DNA of 64,000 bases from Stemphylium vesicarium. Its lineage: Eukaryota > Ascomycota > Dothideomycetes > Pleosporales > Pleosporaceae. A program made the translations under genes and the position numbers. Below, one piece after another: positions 20,572 through 32,296 of this stretch. Numbering within the stretch: the first letter of the stretch is position 1; each line of letters begins with the position of its first letter. Below the pieces are notes generated by a model. That model ran no database searches. It had not been told where the DNA came from and saw nothing but the letters and a program-made list of their open reading frames with translations. The DNA lies in NCBI GenBank assembly GCA_004380135.1, contig QXCR01000050.1:142137-206136 (forward strand), given 5' to 3'.

Positions 20572-23500
20572 ATGGCGACGATAGCACAGGTGGCGGCGCC
20601 CAGCTCGCAATTGCGACAGGATCCCTCACTTGAACAAGGCGGGGTGTTGAACGACTACTCATGGCCAATGCCATCGGGCGGTCGCAGCCAAGACCCACGT
20701 GCAGCATTAGACCCGGCGCAAGCCTCTCACGGGCAGCCTCGACCGACATCCTCCGAAGACACCAACGGGCTGCGACAGCACGACGAGGGCACTTTACGAC
20801 AAGGAAATCCCTTTGACGCAGGCTTGATTGCCCCCTTTGACTTTTGCTTCTTGCGTATGTATTGCGCGACATCCGGGCGCGGCTTGCTGGGCGAAAAACA
20901 AGCGCGCCGCTAACCATCTGCAGAGGGCGGCGGCATCTTCCACTCGCACCAAAACCTCGACCTTCACACCCCCAGCAACTACGCATTCCTCGAAGATGGC
21001 GGCGGCAGCATGGCCGTAGCCCCTTCCAGCGAGCAGCAACAACATGTCATCCCCAAACATGACCCTTCCATCCCGACCCCATCGCCTCCTACCGAACAGC
21101 GCGTTCCCGATATGGCTGCCGCGACCAGCGATGCGTCGGCCATGCCTGCCCTCGGCGGCGAGAACGCACCTGCCGACGCCAACGTGATGGACAACAACCT
21201 CACCAACGGACTTCCTCCTCTCGGCGACGCAATCAACTTTGCGCAATCAGGCGACATAGGCGGCGCTGAGATGGCCGCCATGCCGATGGAAATGGCCTCT
21301 GCCTTCCCGCCCATGGAGACCTTCATGCCGCCCACGACCAACGAGCGCCTCACGGCTTTTGCGCGTTTGCGCTTCGACGACGGCTCCTACTACATGCACA
21401 CGTACCAGATCACCCTGGGGCGCAACATCCATCTCGCCCACAGAGACATGAAGCGCCTCATCAAGGCCGAGGCGCTGCACGCAAAGGGCCACACAAAGGC
21501 GGCCGAGGAATATCTTAAGGGAAAGAAGGACAAGAAGAAGAAGCGCGACCGGCGCGGGGCTCGCAGCGTCATTTCCGAGAAGGGCGGTATCGTCAACGTG
21601 CCCATCGAGTCCATGCCCATGGAATACCAGCAACGGCGTCAAAGCAATGCATCGCATTCTCTCAGCTCAAACTCCCACCCGACCGGTGAGTCAGCCGAAG
21701 AAAAGCCTGCCGACCGAGCCCCGCAGGACATGCTCATGCAGGCCTTTCCCGAGGTGCCTGCCCAGTTCGACGGCCATGTACCCGAAGACCCGAACGATTG
21801 CCCCTTCGTACCTATACACCCGCAGCAGATCATCGCAAAGACCGGCTCTCTGGGGCCAAAGGGAATATCGCGCGAGCACGCCAAGATCTTCTTCGACTTC
21901 GGCGCGGGCCATTTCTGTATACACGTTTTGGGCAACAATGGCCTGCATCACGAGGGAGAGTTCTACCCACGAGGTGAAACCGTGCCTCTGGACCATGGTG
22001 ATCATTTGCTTATTGGGGCTGTCAACATCCACTTCTACCTACCCGACGTCGCACTTACTGAGCAGCAGCGTCATCGTCAGGAGTCGGGCTCGCGTCCTAT
22101 GAGCTTCTCATTTGAGAACGGCAACGGTCAGCTGGAGAGCGACGAGCACATCAGTTCCGAGAGCGAGGATCAACAGAGCGTCAACCCGCGCCACGTCTAC
22201 TACCACCATCCCGTGAGCGAAAGCGACGATGACGACGGGTTGGCGGACGAGGAAATGGACGACTACGAAGAGCCTGTTCCCAAGCCACGACAGAAGACGA
22301 GTCTGAAGCTCAAGATCAAGAATCTGCCCCCGGCTTCGACCTCCAAGCACAACAAGAAGGCGCACAAGAGGAAACATCATCACCGGGAGCTCACACCCGA
22401 GGAACCTCCGTCGAAGAAGGTCAAGATCAAAGTCAAAGACGCGGTCAAGACCAACGAACCAGCTCGCGAACCCGCCAAGGAACCGAAGGCACCCAAGGAG
22501 CGCAGAGAATCGAAAGAGCAGCGCGAACCGAAAGAAAAGGAGGTTGCGCCACCTAAGGCACCACCGGAACCCAAGGAGCCCAGAGAGCCCAAAGACAAGG
22601 GTAAAGCGCCAGCAAAGACTCCAGCGAAGACACCGGCGAAAGCCCCAGCGAAGACGCCAGTCAAGAGCGAGACTCCGGTAGAAGAGTCTGTAAAGGATAT
22701 TCCCATGGCTGCGAAGCCTGAGCAGCCGAGCAGACCTCCACCCAACGACAGTCCGCCACTACTGCGCAAACCACATGAAGGTGAACTCGAAGCTGGAGAT
22801 GTCGAGGGCCTCATCACAGCAGAAATGGCCAAACTGCACAGCTTGCCGGCAAGCCTCATCGGACACGTCGTTGAAAAACGAAAGGGCCCCGGCAGGCCGC
22901 CAAAGGATGGCGTCATGTCAAAACGTCAGCGAGCTCAGCTCATCAAGCAAGCTAAGGACATTGACAGAGCTAGGGCCGCTGGAATCGATCCGGCTGATAT
23001 TCCCATTCCGACTATCAAGCCCAAGGCGCCCAAGCGGAAAGAATCAAACGCCGGCGAGGGAGAGGACGGGGGTATCATGGAAACGACTGAGCAGGGCGAT
23101 GGACTATTGTCCGGCCTTCAAAAGCAAGCCAAGCCAATTAGGCCACCCCGAACACCTTCACCTGAAATGCGCATCGAGGACTACACCGAAGAGCAGCTAC
23201 AGCGTCCTACTGCAAACTACGTGGTCCTCATCCATGAAGCCATTTCCTCGTCTCCTACTGGCCAGATGAACCTTCAGTCAATCTACACCTACATTGAGCG
23301 AAAATACCCATGGTACAAGTTCAAAACAACCACAAGCGGTTGGCAGTCGAGTGTGCGTCATAATCTTGGTCAGCACGATGCCTTTATGAAGGGCGACAAA
23401 GAAGGCAAGGGATACCTCTGGCGTATTAACCCTGACGTCTCGATCGAGAAGGAGCGAAGGAAGAGACAAGCTAGCCCTCCCCTCAGTCACGCTCCGCGAC

Positions 23501-24792
23501 CGCAGTACTATCAGCCTCCGAACGGCTACCCGCCTTACCATCAACCCGGATATCCATACCATCCGGGCATGTCTCATGCGATGCCACAGGCTCCTCCCAG
23601 GCTGCCTCCAAGCTTGGCACAGCCTCGTCTCCCTCCGAGCATGGCTCGTAGCGAAGGCAACGCTGCTGCACCGAGTGCGCCACAAAACGCCCCTCACCCT
23701 TCGCCATATGCATCTCCTTGGGGCGGCGGCAATACAGCTGGCAGTCCACCAGCTCCGAATCCCCCGCGACCGTACCCACAGCCCAACTCACAGACACCGC
23801 CTGTAAGCTCAGCAGCTGGATCAAGCGGACAGTATGGCGTTTTGTTCCCCACGGCAGCCCCGCAGCAGTCGCCATACAGTGGACCCTCAGCACCGAGTCC
23901 TTATGGCGGGCCGTATGCTACAGCTGGTGCCAGTCCTTACGGGCCAGCGCTGCCTCGCCCCTACCCAACATACCCTTCTGGTGGTCAGCAATCGAATGCA
24001 CCTCCCGCGTCTCCTGCACAGCGCAATGCGTCACCGTATGGGCCGCCGCCGTCCCAGTGTCCACCGCAACAAAATGCTTCAAATGAGGGCTCCGCCCCGC
24101 ATCCTTCAGGGCGGTACCCTATCGGTGTGCATCCGGATCTCATTCGCCAGCTTGAGGCGTACCGCCTTGTATATCTGGAGAAGAGACCAGGGCCCGATGA
24201 GCAGAAGAAGGTGGACAATGCTATTAGGGCTTGCGTAGATAGGACCGTTCCCGAGGCGACTTTGACGGAGCCAGAACGAAAGCTACTGGAATCCATCTGC
24301 GGGGTAGCGAGCATCAACAAGCACGTCAACAGAGCGCCCGCCGTCAAACCAGAGGATACGCCAGTGACCGTGCCAGCGACCGCAGCAGGTACAGCAGCAG
24401 CTATCGCAGCGGACGCTGCTGCAAATACTTTGGCTCAGCAACAACACCAACAGACTGCCGAACAGCCCAGACCTGCAACTGGCACAGCGTCACCAGCCCC
24501 AACACGAGAGAACAGCGAGCCGCACAAATTCACGCCCAACATGACAGGCGCATCGCCAGCCCCTCCTGCTACAGCGCCACCGCCGCCAACTACAACAACA
24601 CCGGCACCCGTCATGGCGCCATCGCATCGTCCAAGTGTCGAGCCCATCACCCCTGTCCCTGGCTCTCCAGCTGTCCAAAGCGGCACCCCGCTACGTCGTC
24701 CGATGACCGAGTTGACGGCAGACAGTCCGCCCACTGCCGACTCAACAAAGGTTGAGGAGCAGCAAGATGATGAGGTACAGAAAGTAGAGTAG
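20572..24792 (+). CDS. fhl1: Fhl1-type transcription factor with FHA and forkhead domains
   Basis: Exons 20572-20854 and 20924-24792 with a 69-nt intron give 1383 residues. An FHA-like region spans about residues 235-450: it opens with LTAFARLRFDD and ends with GISREHAKIFF and an IHFYLPD strand, split by a basic insert (KKDKKKKRDRRGARS). A Lys/Pro/Glu-rich tract with short KTPAK-like repeats occupies about 590-690. The forkhead DNA-binding domain is at about 855-944 (ANYVVLIHEAI, YTYIERKYPWYKF, W..S.RHNL). A Pro/Ser/Gln-rich tail follows. Yeast Fhl1 with Ifh1 drives ribosomal-protein gene transcription under TOR control; that role is inferred here from the domain order. ATG 20572 is the first in frame after the CT-rich leader. 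Confidence 0.9.
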
Positions 24793-25574
24793 GACTGCTT
24801 CGCTCTAGGTGCCTCTACAATGTTTTGCATGCCGGCATATCCTCTTTCCCTCTTCTACTTGATTTCATAGCACACCACACCCCCAAAAACGAGCGTCGTG
24901 AGCATTTTGGCTTTGGTGTTCTCATCTTGGGGTGTTTGTTTTCCTTCGCGATACCCATCTCAGCGTAGCGAGCTCGGTTGGGGACATTTGTTCATTGCTG
25001 GTGTTTTTTTTTGTGGGGCTTTCGGCCAAAAAATCGGGGATACGGATATCTAAAAGTGAGGTTTTATTTGCGAATATGCGTTATGGTATACATGACTTTC
25101 TCTCCCTCCATTATGAGCGCGTAGATGGTATAGCTAGCTAGTTAGGTAGCTTCCCCGTCTGTAAGGATGGGTGCCTTCGACATCAAGGCAGTCATGAGTG
25201 TCGATGAAATGCAATGCAACATATACATTCGTCACGTCAAAATACGGTTGTGTGAAGAACAGTGAAACGTGAATGCGGCCGGTGTTGCAAGGTATAAATA
25301 TTCCCAACTGTTCCCTGACTGCTTTGCACACGGCTCATAGCAGAGGTCAAGTATGGGCGCAATGGAACATGGACATGTCAAACACAAAACCCAGATGCCG
25401 CGCAAATTACATGTGAGGAAAAAGACAAGAAGCTGAAGCCCAAGATGTTGTCGCTTCGGATCATTATCGCCGTACGCCTGAAGACCGCTCCCCACTCGCG
25501 ATCGCTATGCCCAAGCCTGCATCGTGCATGTGTCGTGCATGTGCCGTCGAATATGTCGATTCGGGCACTTCAGC
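24793..25574. other. Convergent intergenic region between fhl1 and snf7
   Basis: These 782 bp hold the 3' UTRs of two convergent genes, with T-rich and AT-rich tracts typical of fungal polyadenylation regions (around 25005-25080). No gene is seen. Confidence 0.5.
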
Positions 25575-26360
25575 TTACATGGCCATCTCGGCTTGCAGCT
25601 TCCGCAACTCTTCCTCTTCGTCGTCTTCCTCGACCCGCTGTGGCGCCTTGGGGTTGGTATTGGGTGCCTGTGGTAACTTCTGGCTCGACGGGGCGTCGTG
25701 AATGGGTACATTGCCCGTGTTGAGCATCTGCTCATCGAGCTTCTCTTGTTGTAGTTCTGCGAGTTCCTCGTCCAGCTCGTCTTCGTCGATGCCGTTGGAG
25801 GCGACACCCGAGGTGATGGCTTCGCTGATTTCTTCGCCGATGGCGTGTTGTTCGCGGAGGTCCTCCCTGCGCATTTTGTTAGCATGTGGCATTGTGTAAA
25901 GAGGGTTTCAGGGGTAACGTACATGACGTTGTCGACGTTGTCGATGGTCAGGCCGGCGTGTATCTGCTTCATGGCGGATCCGGCGTTTTTCATAGCATCC
26001 AGCGTCTCCTTGTTGATGTTGGCTGTTTCGATGGAGTGGATTTCTCGTTCTAGCGTCATAATTTGCGAGCTCGTCTGCTCGAGGGAGTGCTCAAACTGCT
26101 TCTTTCGCCGTAACGCCGACTTGGCAGCTGTGACGGCTGTTAGTGATGCCACCAGAAGTCATAATCGAGGGAAGCGTACCTTGCTTGTTGCCTGAAACGT
26201 GTTTTCGCGCAAGTGCATCCTGCTCGTCCATTTGGTTTTGCAGATGTTTCTCCCTCTTGTTCAGCATCTCAAGTTGGCCGCGAAGCTGTAGGATGGCTTT
26301 CTTGGGCGCCTCCTTCTTCGCCTGGCCACCGCCAAACCAGCCCAGGCCCCAGCCGCTCAT
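25575..26360 (-). CDS. snf7: ESCRT-III subunit Snf7/Vps32 (CHMP4)
   Basis: Exons 26360-26180, 26127-25923 and 25866-25575 (introns 52 and 56 nt) give 225 residues, the usual length. MSGWGLGWFGG at the N-terminus is the amphipathic membrane-inserting start of Snf7. A basic coiled-coil hairpin follows (ALRRKKQFEHSLEQTSSQ), then acidic helices (DEDELDEELAELQQE) and a C-terminal MIM1-like helix ending LRKLQAEMAM that Vps4 recognises. Snf7 polymerises on endosomes and at the nuclear envelope to sever membrane necks. In filamentous fungi it also carries the PalC/PalA pH-signalling branch. The Met at 26360 is chosen because upstream residues in the same frame lack conservation. Confidence 0.93.
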
Positions 26361-26714
26361 TTTCGTGTAGTACTGTATATATAGATCAGCTTTGCTCTTA
26401 TCAGACGGTTCTATCGCAGGGCAATGCACGCATGTCGGGTGGCTATCAGGGAGTGGGATGGCGGGGCTGCGGGGTGGTTCGCGACTTTGACGTACTGTGT
26501 GGAGATGCGGAGAGCGCTGGAGTAGTTGTAGGATATGTGTATGCGCGGGTAGTTGCAGTGCGGGAGTCGTGGTGGTGAAGTGTTTAGAAAGGTGCCTGGC
26601 CGGTCATGAATCGGGCCTGGATGCACGAGGGTATGATGTCGTCCGCGCTAAGCTTGGCACGTGCACTCACGGACCCCGGCCATAGATTCCACCGCTTTCT
26701 GCCTGTTCACCACC
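26361..26714. promoter_or_regulatory. Divergent promoter between snf7 and ten1
   Basis: Start codons of snf7 (minus) and ten1 (plus) are 354 bp apart, so both are transcribed from this segment. No specific binding site can be assigned by eye. Confidence 0.5.
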
Positions 26715-27125
26715 ATGTCTGGCCCCGTTCCATCCACCATCGTCCTGCTGAGCGATCTTCCGAGATGCGACCCAGGCACCAAAGTCCGCTTCCTTGGCTG
26801 GTACATGGCCTCGATGGAACTAACCTGCAGCAGCTAACGAGGTTGCAGTATCAATGAGTACCATGTGAAGACGGCGACTCTACGCCTCAAACACCACTAT
26901 CCCATATCCGCTGACCCTGTCATTGCGAACATCAATATCGAGCATGTGCTGGAGCGTGCAAAGCAACAAGATGTAGACGTCGGCACATGGCTCAACGTCA
27001 TTGGCTATGTCGAACGTGGAAAAGAAAGGGGCGTGTTCGTCCAGGCTGTCGCCATTTGGGATGCTGGAAATGTCGATCTGGAAGCCTACGCGAAAGCTGT
27101 TGAGAAGCGTAAAGTGGTTGCCTGA
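26715..27125 (+). CDS. ten1: CST complex subunit Ten1 (telomere capping)
   Basis: Exons 26715-26800 and 26849-27125 with a 48-nt intron give 120 residues, a standard Ten1 length. The sequence begins with a loop and strand pair (STIVLLSDL, GTKVRFLGC), then YHVKTATLRLKHHYP and VGTWLNVIGYV, the strand order of the single OB fold. Ten1 joins Stn1 and Cdc13/Ctc1 to bind the telomeric single-strand overhang and recruit polymerase alpha for C-strand fill-in. The splice (TG|T) gives the conserved FLGC motif and supports the model. Small size makes this gene easy to miss in automated annotation. Confidence 0.85.
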
Positions 27126-27462
27126 GGACGAGAATGGCCATGGCGCCTAGTAGGTCTCTGGTATCAAGGCCGTTGATGACAATTGTAAGACTATAAATAC
27201 TGATTTCTCTATAAACGATAAAATAGCCCATCACGCACACACTGACACCATTTCCATAGCCTCATTAAAGTATGTCTCGACATGCGAGCCATCTGCCTAC
27301 CCCGTCGCTTCCCCCTCTGTCACACTAACCTTTAATCGGACTTAGCGCCTTGGCGAAAGGAAGGTTTTCCGAAGTGACTAACCCGTCACTTGTTCACATG
27401 TTTCAGTACGACTTCCAGCGGCTTTTTGTCCTAGGTTCCTGTCAGCTTTTGCAATGTCATTT
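27126..27462. other. Convergent intergenic region between ten1 and the P450 gene
   Basis: These 337 bp contain the two 3' UTRs. An AT-rich tract at about 27180-27230 is a likely polyadenylation region for ten1. No gene is seen. Confidence 0.45.
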
Positions 27463-29009
27463 TTACTTCTTGTCAGAGCATACCCAAAGGATATAAGTGC
27501 TCTGCTCGCCCCAGTCCCACTTGTCGCTCTCATCCTTCAACCGTATATTAAAACTCCACAATAGCCTCGCAATCACCAGTCGTAACACCACATGAGCTAA
27601 TTTCATGCCGATGCAAGCGTGTCTGCCGATCTGAAACGGTTGGAAAATAGCAATGTCGTCTTTCTCGTTCGGATTAAGAAAGCGCTCTGGGATGAAGGAG
27701 TTTGGGTTGGAGAAGTTGTACGATTGGCGGTAAGCAGAGTATTGGTTGACAGTTACGTAGGTCTGCAAATATAGATGTTAGATCGGACATGTTCATGGAG
27801 AGAAACGGGTAGAAAATTGTGGTCAGCTTACTCCCCCTGGAACCCATTGGCCGCACACCGTGTCTCCGCCTGAGGGTACAACACGCGGTACTCCTACCAC
27901 AACCGGCGGACCCAAACGCATGCCCTCGAGTATCACCGCATTCAGATACGGCACGTCGCTTGTTCCAGCAACGTTGAGGTCGCTTTCCCTCTCGAATCGC
28001 ATACGAAGGTCTTCAGTTAAACGGTGCAGGACACCTCTGTGCTGCACTAGCATTCTCATAATGGCAGTCAACGCGCTGGCTGTCGTCTCACTCCCAGCAA
28101 AAGCAATGACTAGGAGGTTTAGCCCCCATTCTCCGTCGGTAAAGGGGTCTTTCTGTGCACTATACTTCTTAGTTGGCGTGACCCAATCTGGTCGCTCGAC
28201 ATCCAAGGCTATTCGCTTTTTGGCCTGCTCAAAACTCATTTGGCGATGGTCCATGCTTCTCTGCATAATGCGCTTGGGGATGATATGGCGCAGCAGTCTA
28301 TCGATGGGGGGATACTGATTGATTGATCCGATCAGGGCAAGGCCCTTGCCAAAATCCTGTGCGATCTCGACCCAAGGATGCGCTTTTCCGTTCTCCACGC
28401 AGTCCCAGGACACGCCATAAGACAAGTCGCCTGAAATATCAAATGTGACGAAGTTCAACCATTGTGTGAGGTCCACCGTCTCACGCTTCTTCAGTTGCGT
28501 CATGAACTGATCGACATACTTTTCTATGACTGGGGCCTGGTCTTTCAGACTTTTTTCTGAAAAGGCGTTCGTGAAGGCACGTCGGTACCTTGTGTGCGCT
28601 CCTTCATGCCAGCTCATGATAGATTCTGGCTCGTCGGGCGTCATCTTCTTGAAAGAAGTACGATTGCGCTCAAAGGGCTGATGTCCTGGTCGATTACCGT
28701 AGATGTCTTTCAGCGCGCGGCTATCGGCATATGATAACTCATTAGGCGCCACACGCACAATAGGTCCATACTTGGCATGAAACTCGGTGAAGCGTCGGTG
28801 GATCTGCCCACGGTGCGTCGAGACGACGTAGGGAATGCGGAAACTGCGCCAGAGGAGTGGGCCAGGATAGCCTCGTAGAGGGTGCAGGAAGGCATTGTAC
28901 GAGCCGTATAGGAACACGAGCTAGATGTATATCTTAGCCTTGGGAGGATGTTGGTGGAAGCCGATCTTACCACAGCGAGTAGCAACACGCTTGCCACTAT
29001 CAGGTGCAT
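27463..29009 (-). CDS. Cytochrome P450 monooxygenase
   Basis: Exons 29009-28971, 28920-27832 and 27762-27463 (introns 50 and 69 nt) give 475 residues. The first 39-nt exon supplies a membrane anchor together with the start of exon 2 (LIVASVLLLAVLVFLYG). P450 hallmarks are present: the PGP hinge (GYPGPLLW), the I-helix FAGSETT (about 287-293), ExxR at E345-R348, PERF, and the heme loop FQIGRHACIG with Cys426. It is an ER-bound class II enzyme needing NADPH-P450 reductase. The PGP..WxxxR and QPFERN motifs recall the benzoate/pisatin-demethylase-type fungal groups, but substrate is unknown. ATG 29009 is chosen because the frame upstream lacks ATG. An ATG at 29136 lies in another frame and could belong to a small leader exon. 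Confidence 0.88.
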
Positions 29010-31454
29010 GGTGATCGCCGAGGTCACGCGCAGCCAGATGCCCAGAATACTGTAGTCCCTCTCGTTCGCTATCGCAATACTCAATGTATTCTTTATTCAG
29101 CCTTTTTTTAAGGTGTTCGGTTATCACAGAAAGCATGACTGTCAGCAGACGGAGGGGTGAAGTGGAAGTAGCGGAAGGGCCTCCCTTAGCTCCACCGCAA
29201 GCTCGAGCCCCGCTTTAAACTTAACTGACGATGCTCTTACAAGTTGGCATCTCAAAGTCGAGGCGCACACTACTACCATGTTAGGCCTTCTAGATTTGAA
29301 GCCACTAGATTCCACCAACATTCGTCCTTGATCAAAACTCCCGGCAATCACCACGCAATTGCGACACACTAACATCAGTGAGCACTCGACGCAGTCTTGG
29401 GAGTCGGCATGTGGTTCCGTCAGTGGTGGCCCTATTTAGTGCGCGCGCGTCATACGCTGACATCTCAAATGTCAACTCATGTCGAGCTGTACAAAAGCAG
29501 ATTGCAGGCGAATAAATGCAGGGTGGGACACATCTCCGTCACTCATGGTGTCACAGTCTTGACTGGCACTATGCAGCCCATGCAGGAGCAGGCTGTCAAC
29601 CGGTTTGAGAAGCACTTCAGAACACTGACAGGAGCCCAACGTACCGCTGTCACGGGAGTGTTCAACAGGATGCCTCCTGGGAGCGTTCAGGTGATCTTCG
29701 TCTAGCTGGTGAAGTTGTCACAGAGTGCTGCGGGATGATCGCTGAAACGGTTCGCTTGGGGTTCTGACACAGCTCACTCTGCGAACTTGATGGGGTGCGA
29801 AACGATTGTCAGGCGGGGCGGGAGAATCCGTCGCACGGTCTTACCTTCACCTGCGCAAACGAAACGTTTGAGCGCTTCTCTCATCGCGTACACGACGTCG
29901 TCCCGCGATGCACTACGAGCATGCTCGTCGGCACGGGTGCGTCACGAGCGTACTGTGGAGCGAAAAAGAAAGAGGGCTAATGCTGCTACTTTGGCTGTCA
30001 TGCAGGAAGCTAATAAGCCAACATTACCCCTCTTTTATTCCAGACAAGGAAAAAATCCGGTCATCGGTCAGACGACAAAGAACGCATTTTGCGGCTTGTA
30101 GGAATCGGGTCTTGAGCTCCGGCGCGCACATGTGAGCTGCGAAGTTGCCATTGTGGAGGTCTTTTTGCGGAGATGCCGCCGCTCGCCTTTGCCGGTGGCC
30201 AGGGTTCAAGGAAGGCAACCCCCTCGCCTGCTACCGATATAGAAAACGGGCGTAAAAAGAAGCAAGTCGGAGTATTCTGGAGGCATTATACTCAATATCG
30301 AACACACCGAGCTTCAGGGTGGATGCGTCTAGCCGAAGGTGTGCAGTATCGGTACCTCTACGGAAGGATACTCGATGAGACGCCCACGCGACCCACGCCG
30401 TAATCCTCAGGCTACTCGGAAGTACCGTTCCAAAGCAAACCTTATGGCTGCCGTATTTTCCGTTAATCTCTGCTAAAGGCCCAGTTAATTAGCCAACATT
30501 CTGGCTTGAAGCGGGGCTTTCGATAAAGCGTGCATACCACTACTAGACTATTTGCTGGCTTTGTTGGGCCACATCAGGTCATTTTACCAGCCTTGTGTAT
30601 GCATGGCGTCTGCAGTGCACAGGCGGCCGGTGAGAGTCAAAGGGCCGGTCTTTAAGCCACTCTCCCGTTCGGGCAGGCCAGCGCAAACCCAACCTCCAGG
30701 CTATGGGAATTTTTGCCGGTGTTTGGTCTTCGTCTGGAGAGCATAACGATGAAACTAGGGAATTCTTCGTTGGTGATTGCTAACGTGACAGCATAGCTAC
30801 GCCGCCTCCCTAAGGCAGAATCGACGCTGCGCTGTTGGAGTGCACGATGAATGTGGAGGCGCTGTTCAAGATGCCAACGTTCACCAGACTCAGCAGCGCG
30901 AATGGAGGCTCAACACGAAAAGAGGCAGCGCCACGGCAGTGCGGCTCACTAAAAGAGCTGGAAACCCATCGTATCGCTCTCCAAATCCCTGCATTGCATC
31001 TCAAGATTGCACGTATCAGCGCTTACAGAAGACATAAGCCTTTTACCCAGCTTGCCGAGAGCGGCAAGGTGGCAAGCGGAAGAAGAGCCACCCTGACACG
31101 CTAGAGCCACCTCCAGGTCTCACCAATTTGGCGTGCATATCACCTCAAGGATTAATGAAGGAAATCTGGTCAGGATGGTGGTCTGTGTTGACGTACATAC
31201 ACATGGCGGCGCATGCGTGCCCATGTAGGCCGGCCTGTCTAACGGCCAAGCGCGAAGGTTACAGTCGAACGTATAAGTTTGTCCAGCCGCCAGGTCTAGT
31301 AAGCCGTGGAACATCAATTACCAGCCTCGATAATTCGATACTAGCAAGGACAAGGCCTTATCCTCTGCGTTTACACAAGTCTCACGTCTGCTTTTTGATC
31401 CCTTGCGCATATTCACCTCGCAACTCGAGTTGTCAGTATCAGTCATCGGCCAAC
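29010..31454. other. Long gene-poor stretch
   Basis: About 2.4 kb separate the P450 start from the DUF3455 gene, transcribed away from each other. It holds short frames only, none with recognisable motifs. The last few hundred bases include the DUF3455 promoter. No repeats or RNA genes were identified. Confidence 0.4.
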
Positions 31455-32296
31455 ATGCTTTTCTCTGCGATTACCACATCATTCCTCTTCGCTGCTTCTG
31501 CCACAGCGGCTGCTCTACCATGGCCCGGCAAACCACACACATACGCTCCCGCTCAGAACCTCGATAAGCTCGCCAAACTCTTTCCCCAAAGCAAACTTGC
31601 TGGCCCCGAGAATCTTGAGTTGAAGTACGTGGTACTCGGCATCGGTACCCAAAACTACACTTGTGGGGGCTCGGACGACAGCGTAGCTCCCGGCACCACT
31701 GGTGCTTTTGGTAAGCAAATACGCCAATGTCTACCTTGAGCGCAATACTAACATGAACCCAGCAACTCTCTACGACATTGGCACCAAACTCAACAACGAC
31801 TGGATGGCAAAATGGAAAATCGGGTCCATCGCACCCCTCGCCCTTTCCCTACACGAATGGGCCCCCCAACTAGTCGACATGAGCCTGCGAGCCCAAGGCT
31901 TCCAGCACGTAGCCGGCCACCACTTCTTCGCTGACGTCGAAGGCACAAACACACCCACCTTTGCCTTTGACAAGCTGAGCGCTCCCTTCCCCATGACACA
32001 AGTCGCAAAGATCGGCGCGACCGACGCCCCCGCACATGCATGCCCTGGCAAGAACGGGCTCCCTGCTGTCTCCTGGCTGTACCTCCAGCACAAGGAGGGC
32101 ATCACCCAGGGCGGAATTAATACTGTGTACCGTGTTGAGACTGCCGGTGGTAATAAGCCGGACACCTGCAAGGGTATGCCCGCTGCGTGGGAGGTCAAGT
32201 ACGCTGCGCAATGTAAGTCTACACAACCAAAACCAATGTGGGTTGTGCTCAGGTGCTAACGTTGAAGCAGATTGGGTGTATGGTCCTAAGCAGTAG
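31455..32296 (+). CDS. Secreted DUF3455 protein
   Basis: Exons 31455-31710, 31763-32212 and 32271-32296 (introns 52 and 58 nt) give 243 residues. A signal peptide (FLFAASATAAA) is followed by the DUF3455 pattern: LKYVVLGIGTQNYTC, then LYDIG, AGHHFF, and a strand block VSWLYLQHKEGITQGGINTVYRV ending in the TYWVYGPK-like tail AAQYWVYGPKQ. The last exon is only 26 nt and supplies that conserved tail, which supports the splice. Four cysteines probably form disulfides. The family is secreted and of unknown biochemical role; the old label malate dehydrogenase seen in some databases is not supported by any NAD site here. Confidence 0.85.

Noticed and set aside
29397..30403. Several plus-strand frames of 60-105 codons
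   Set aside because: They overlap in different frames, mostly lack good start contexts and show no motif.
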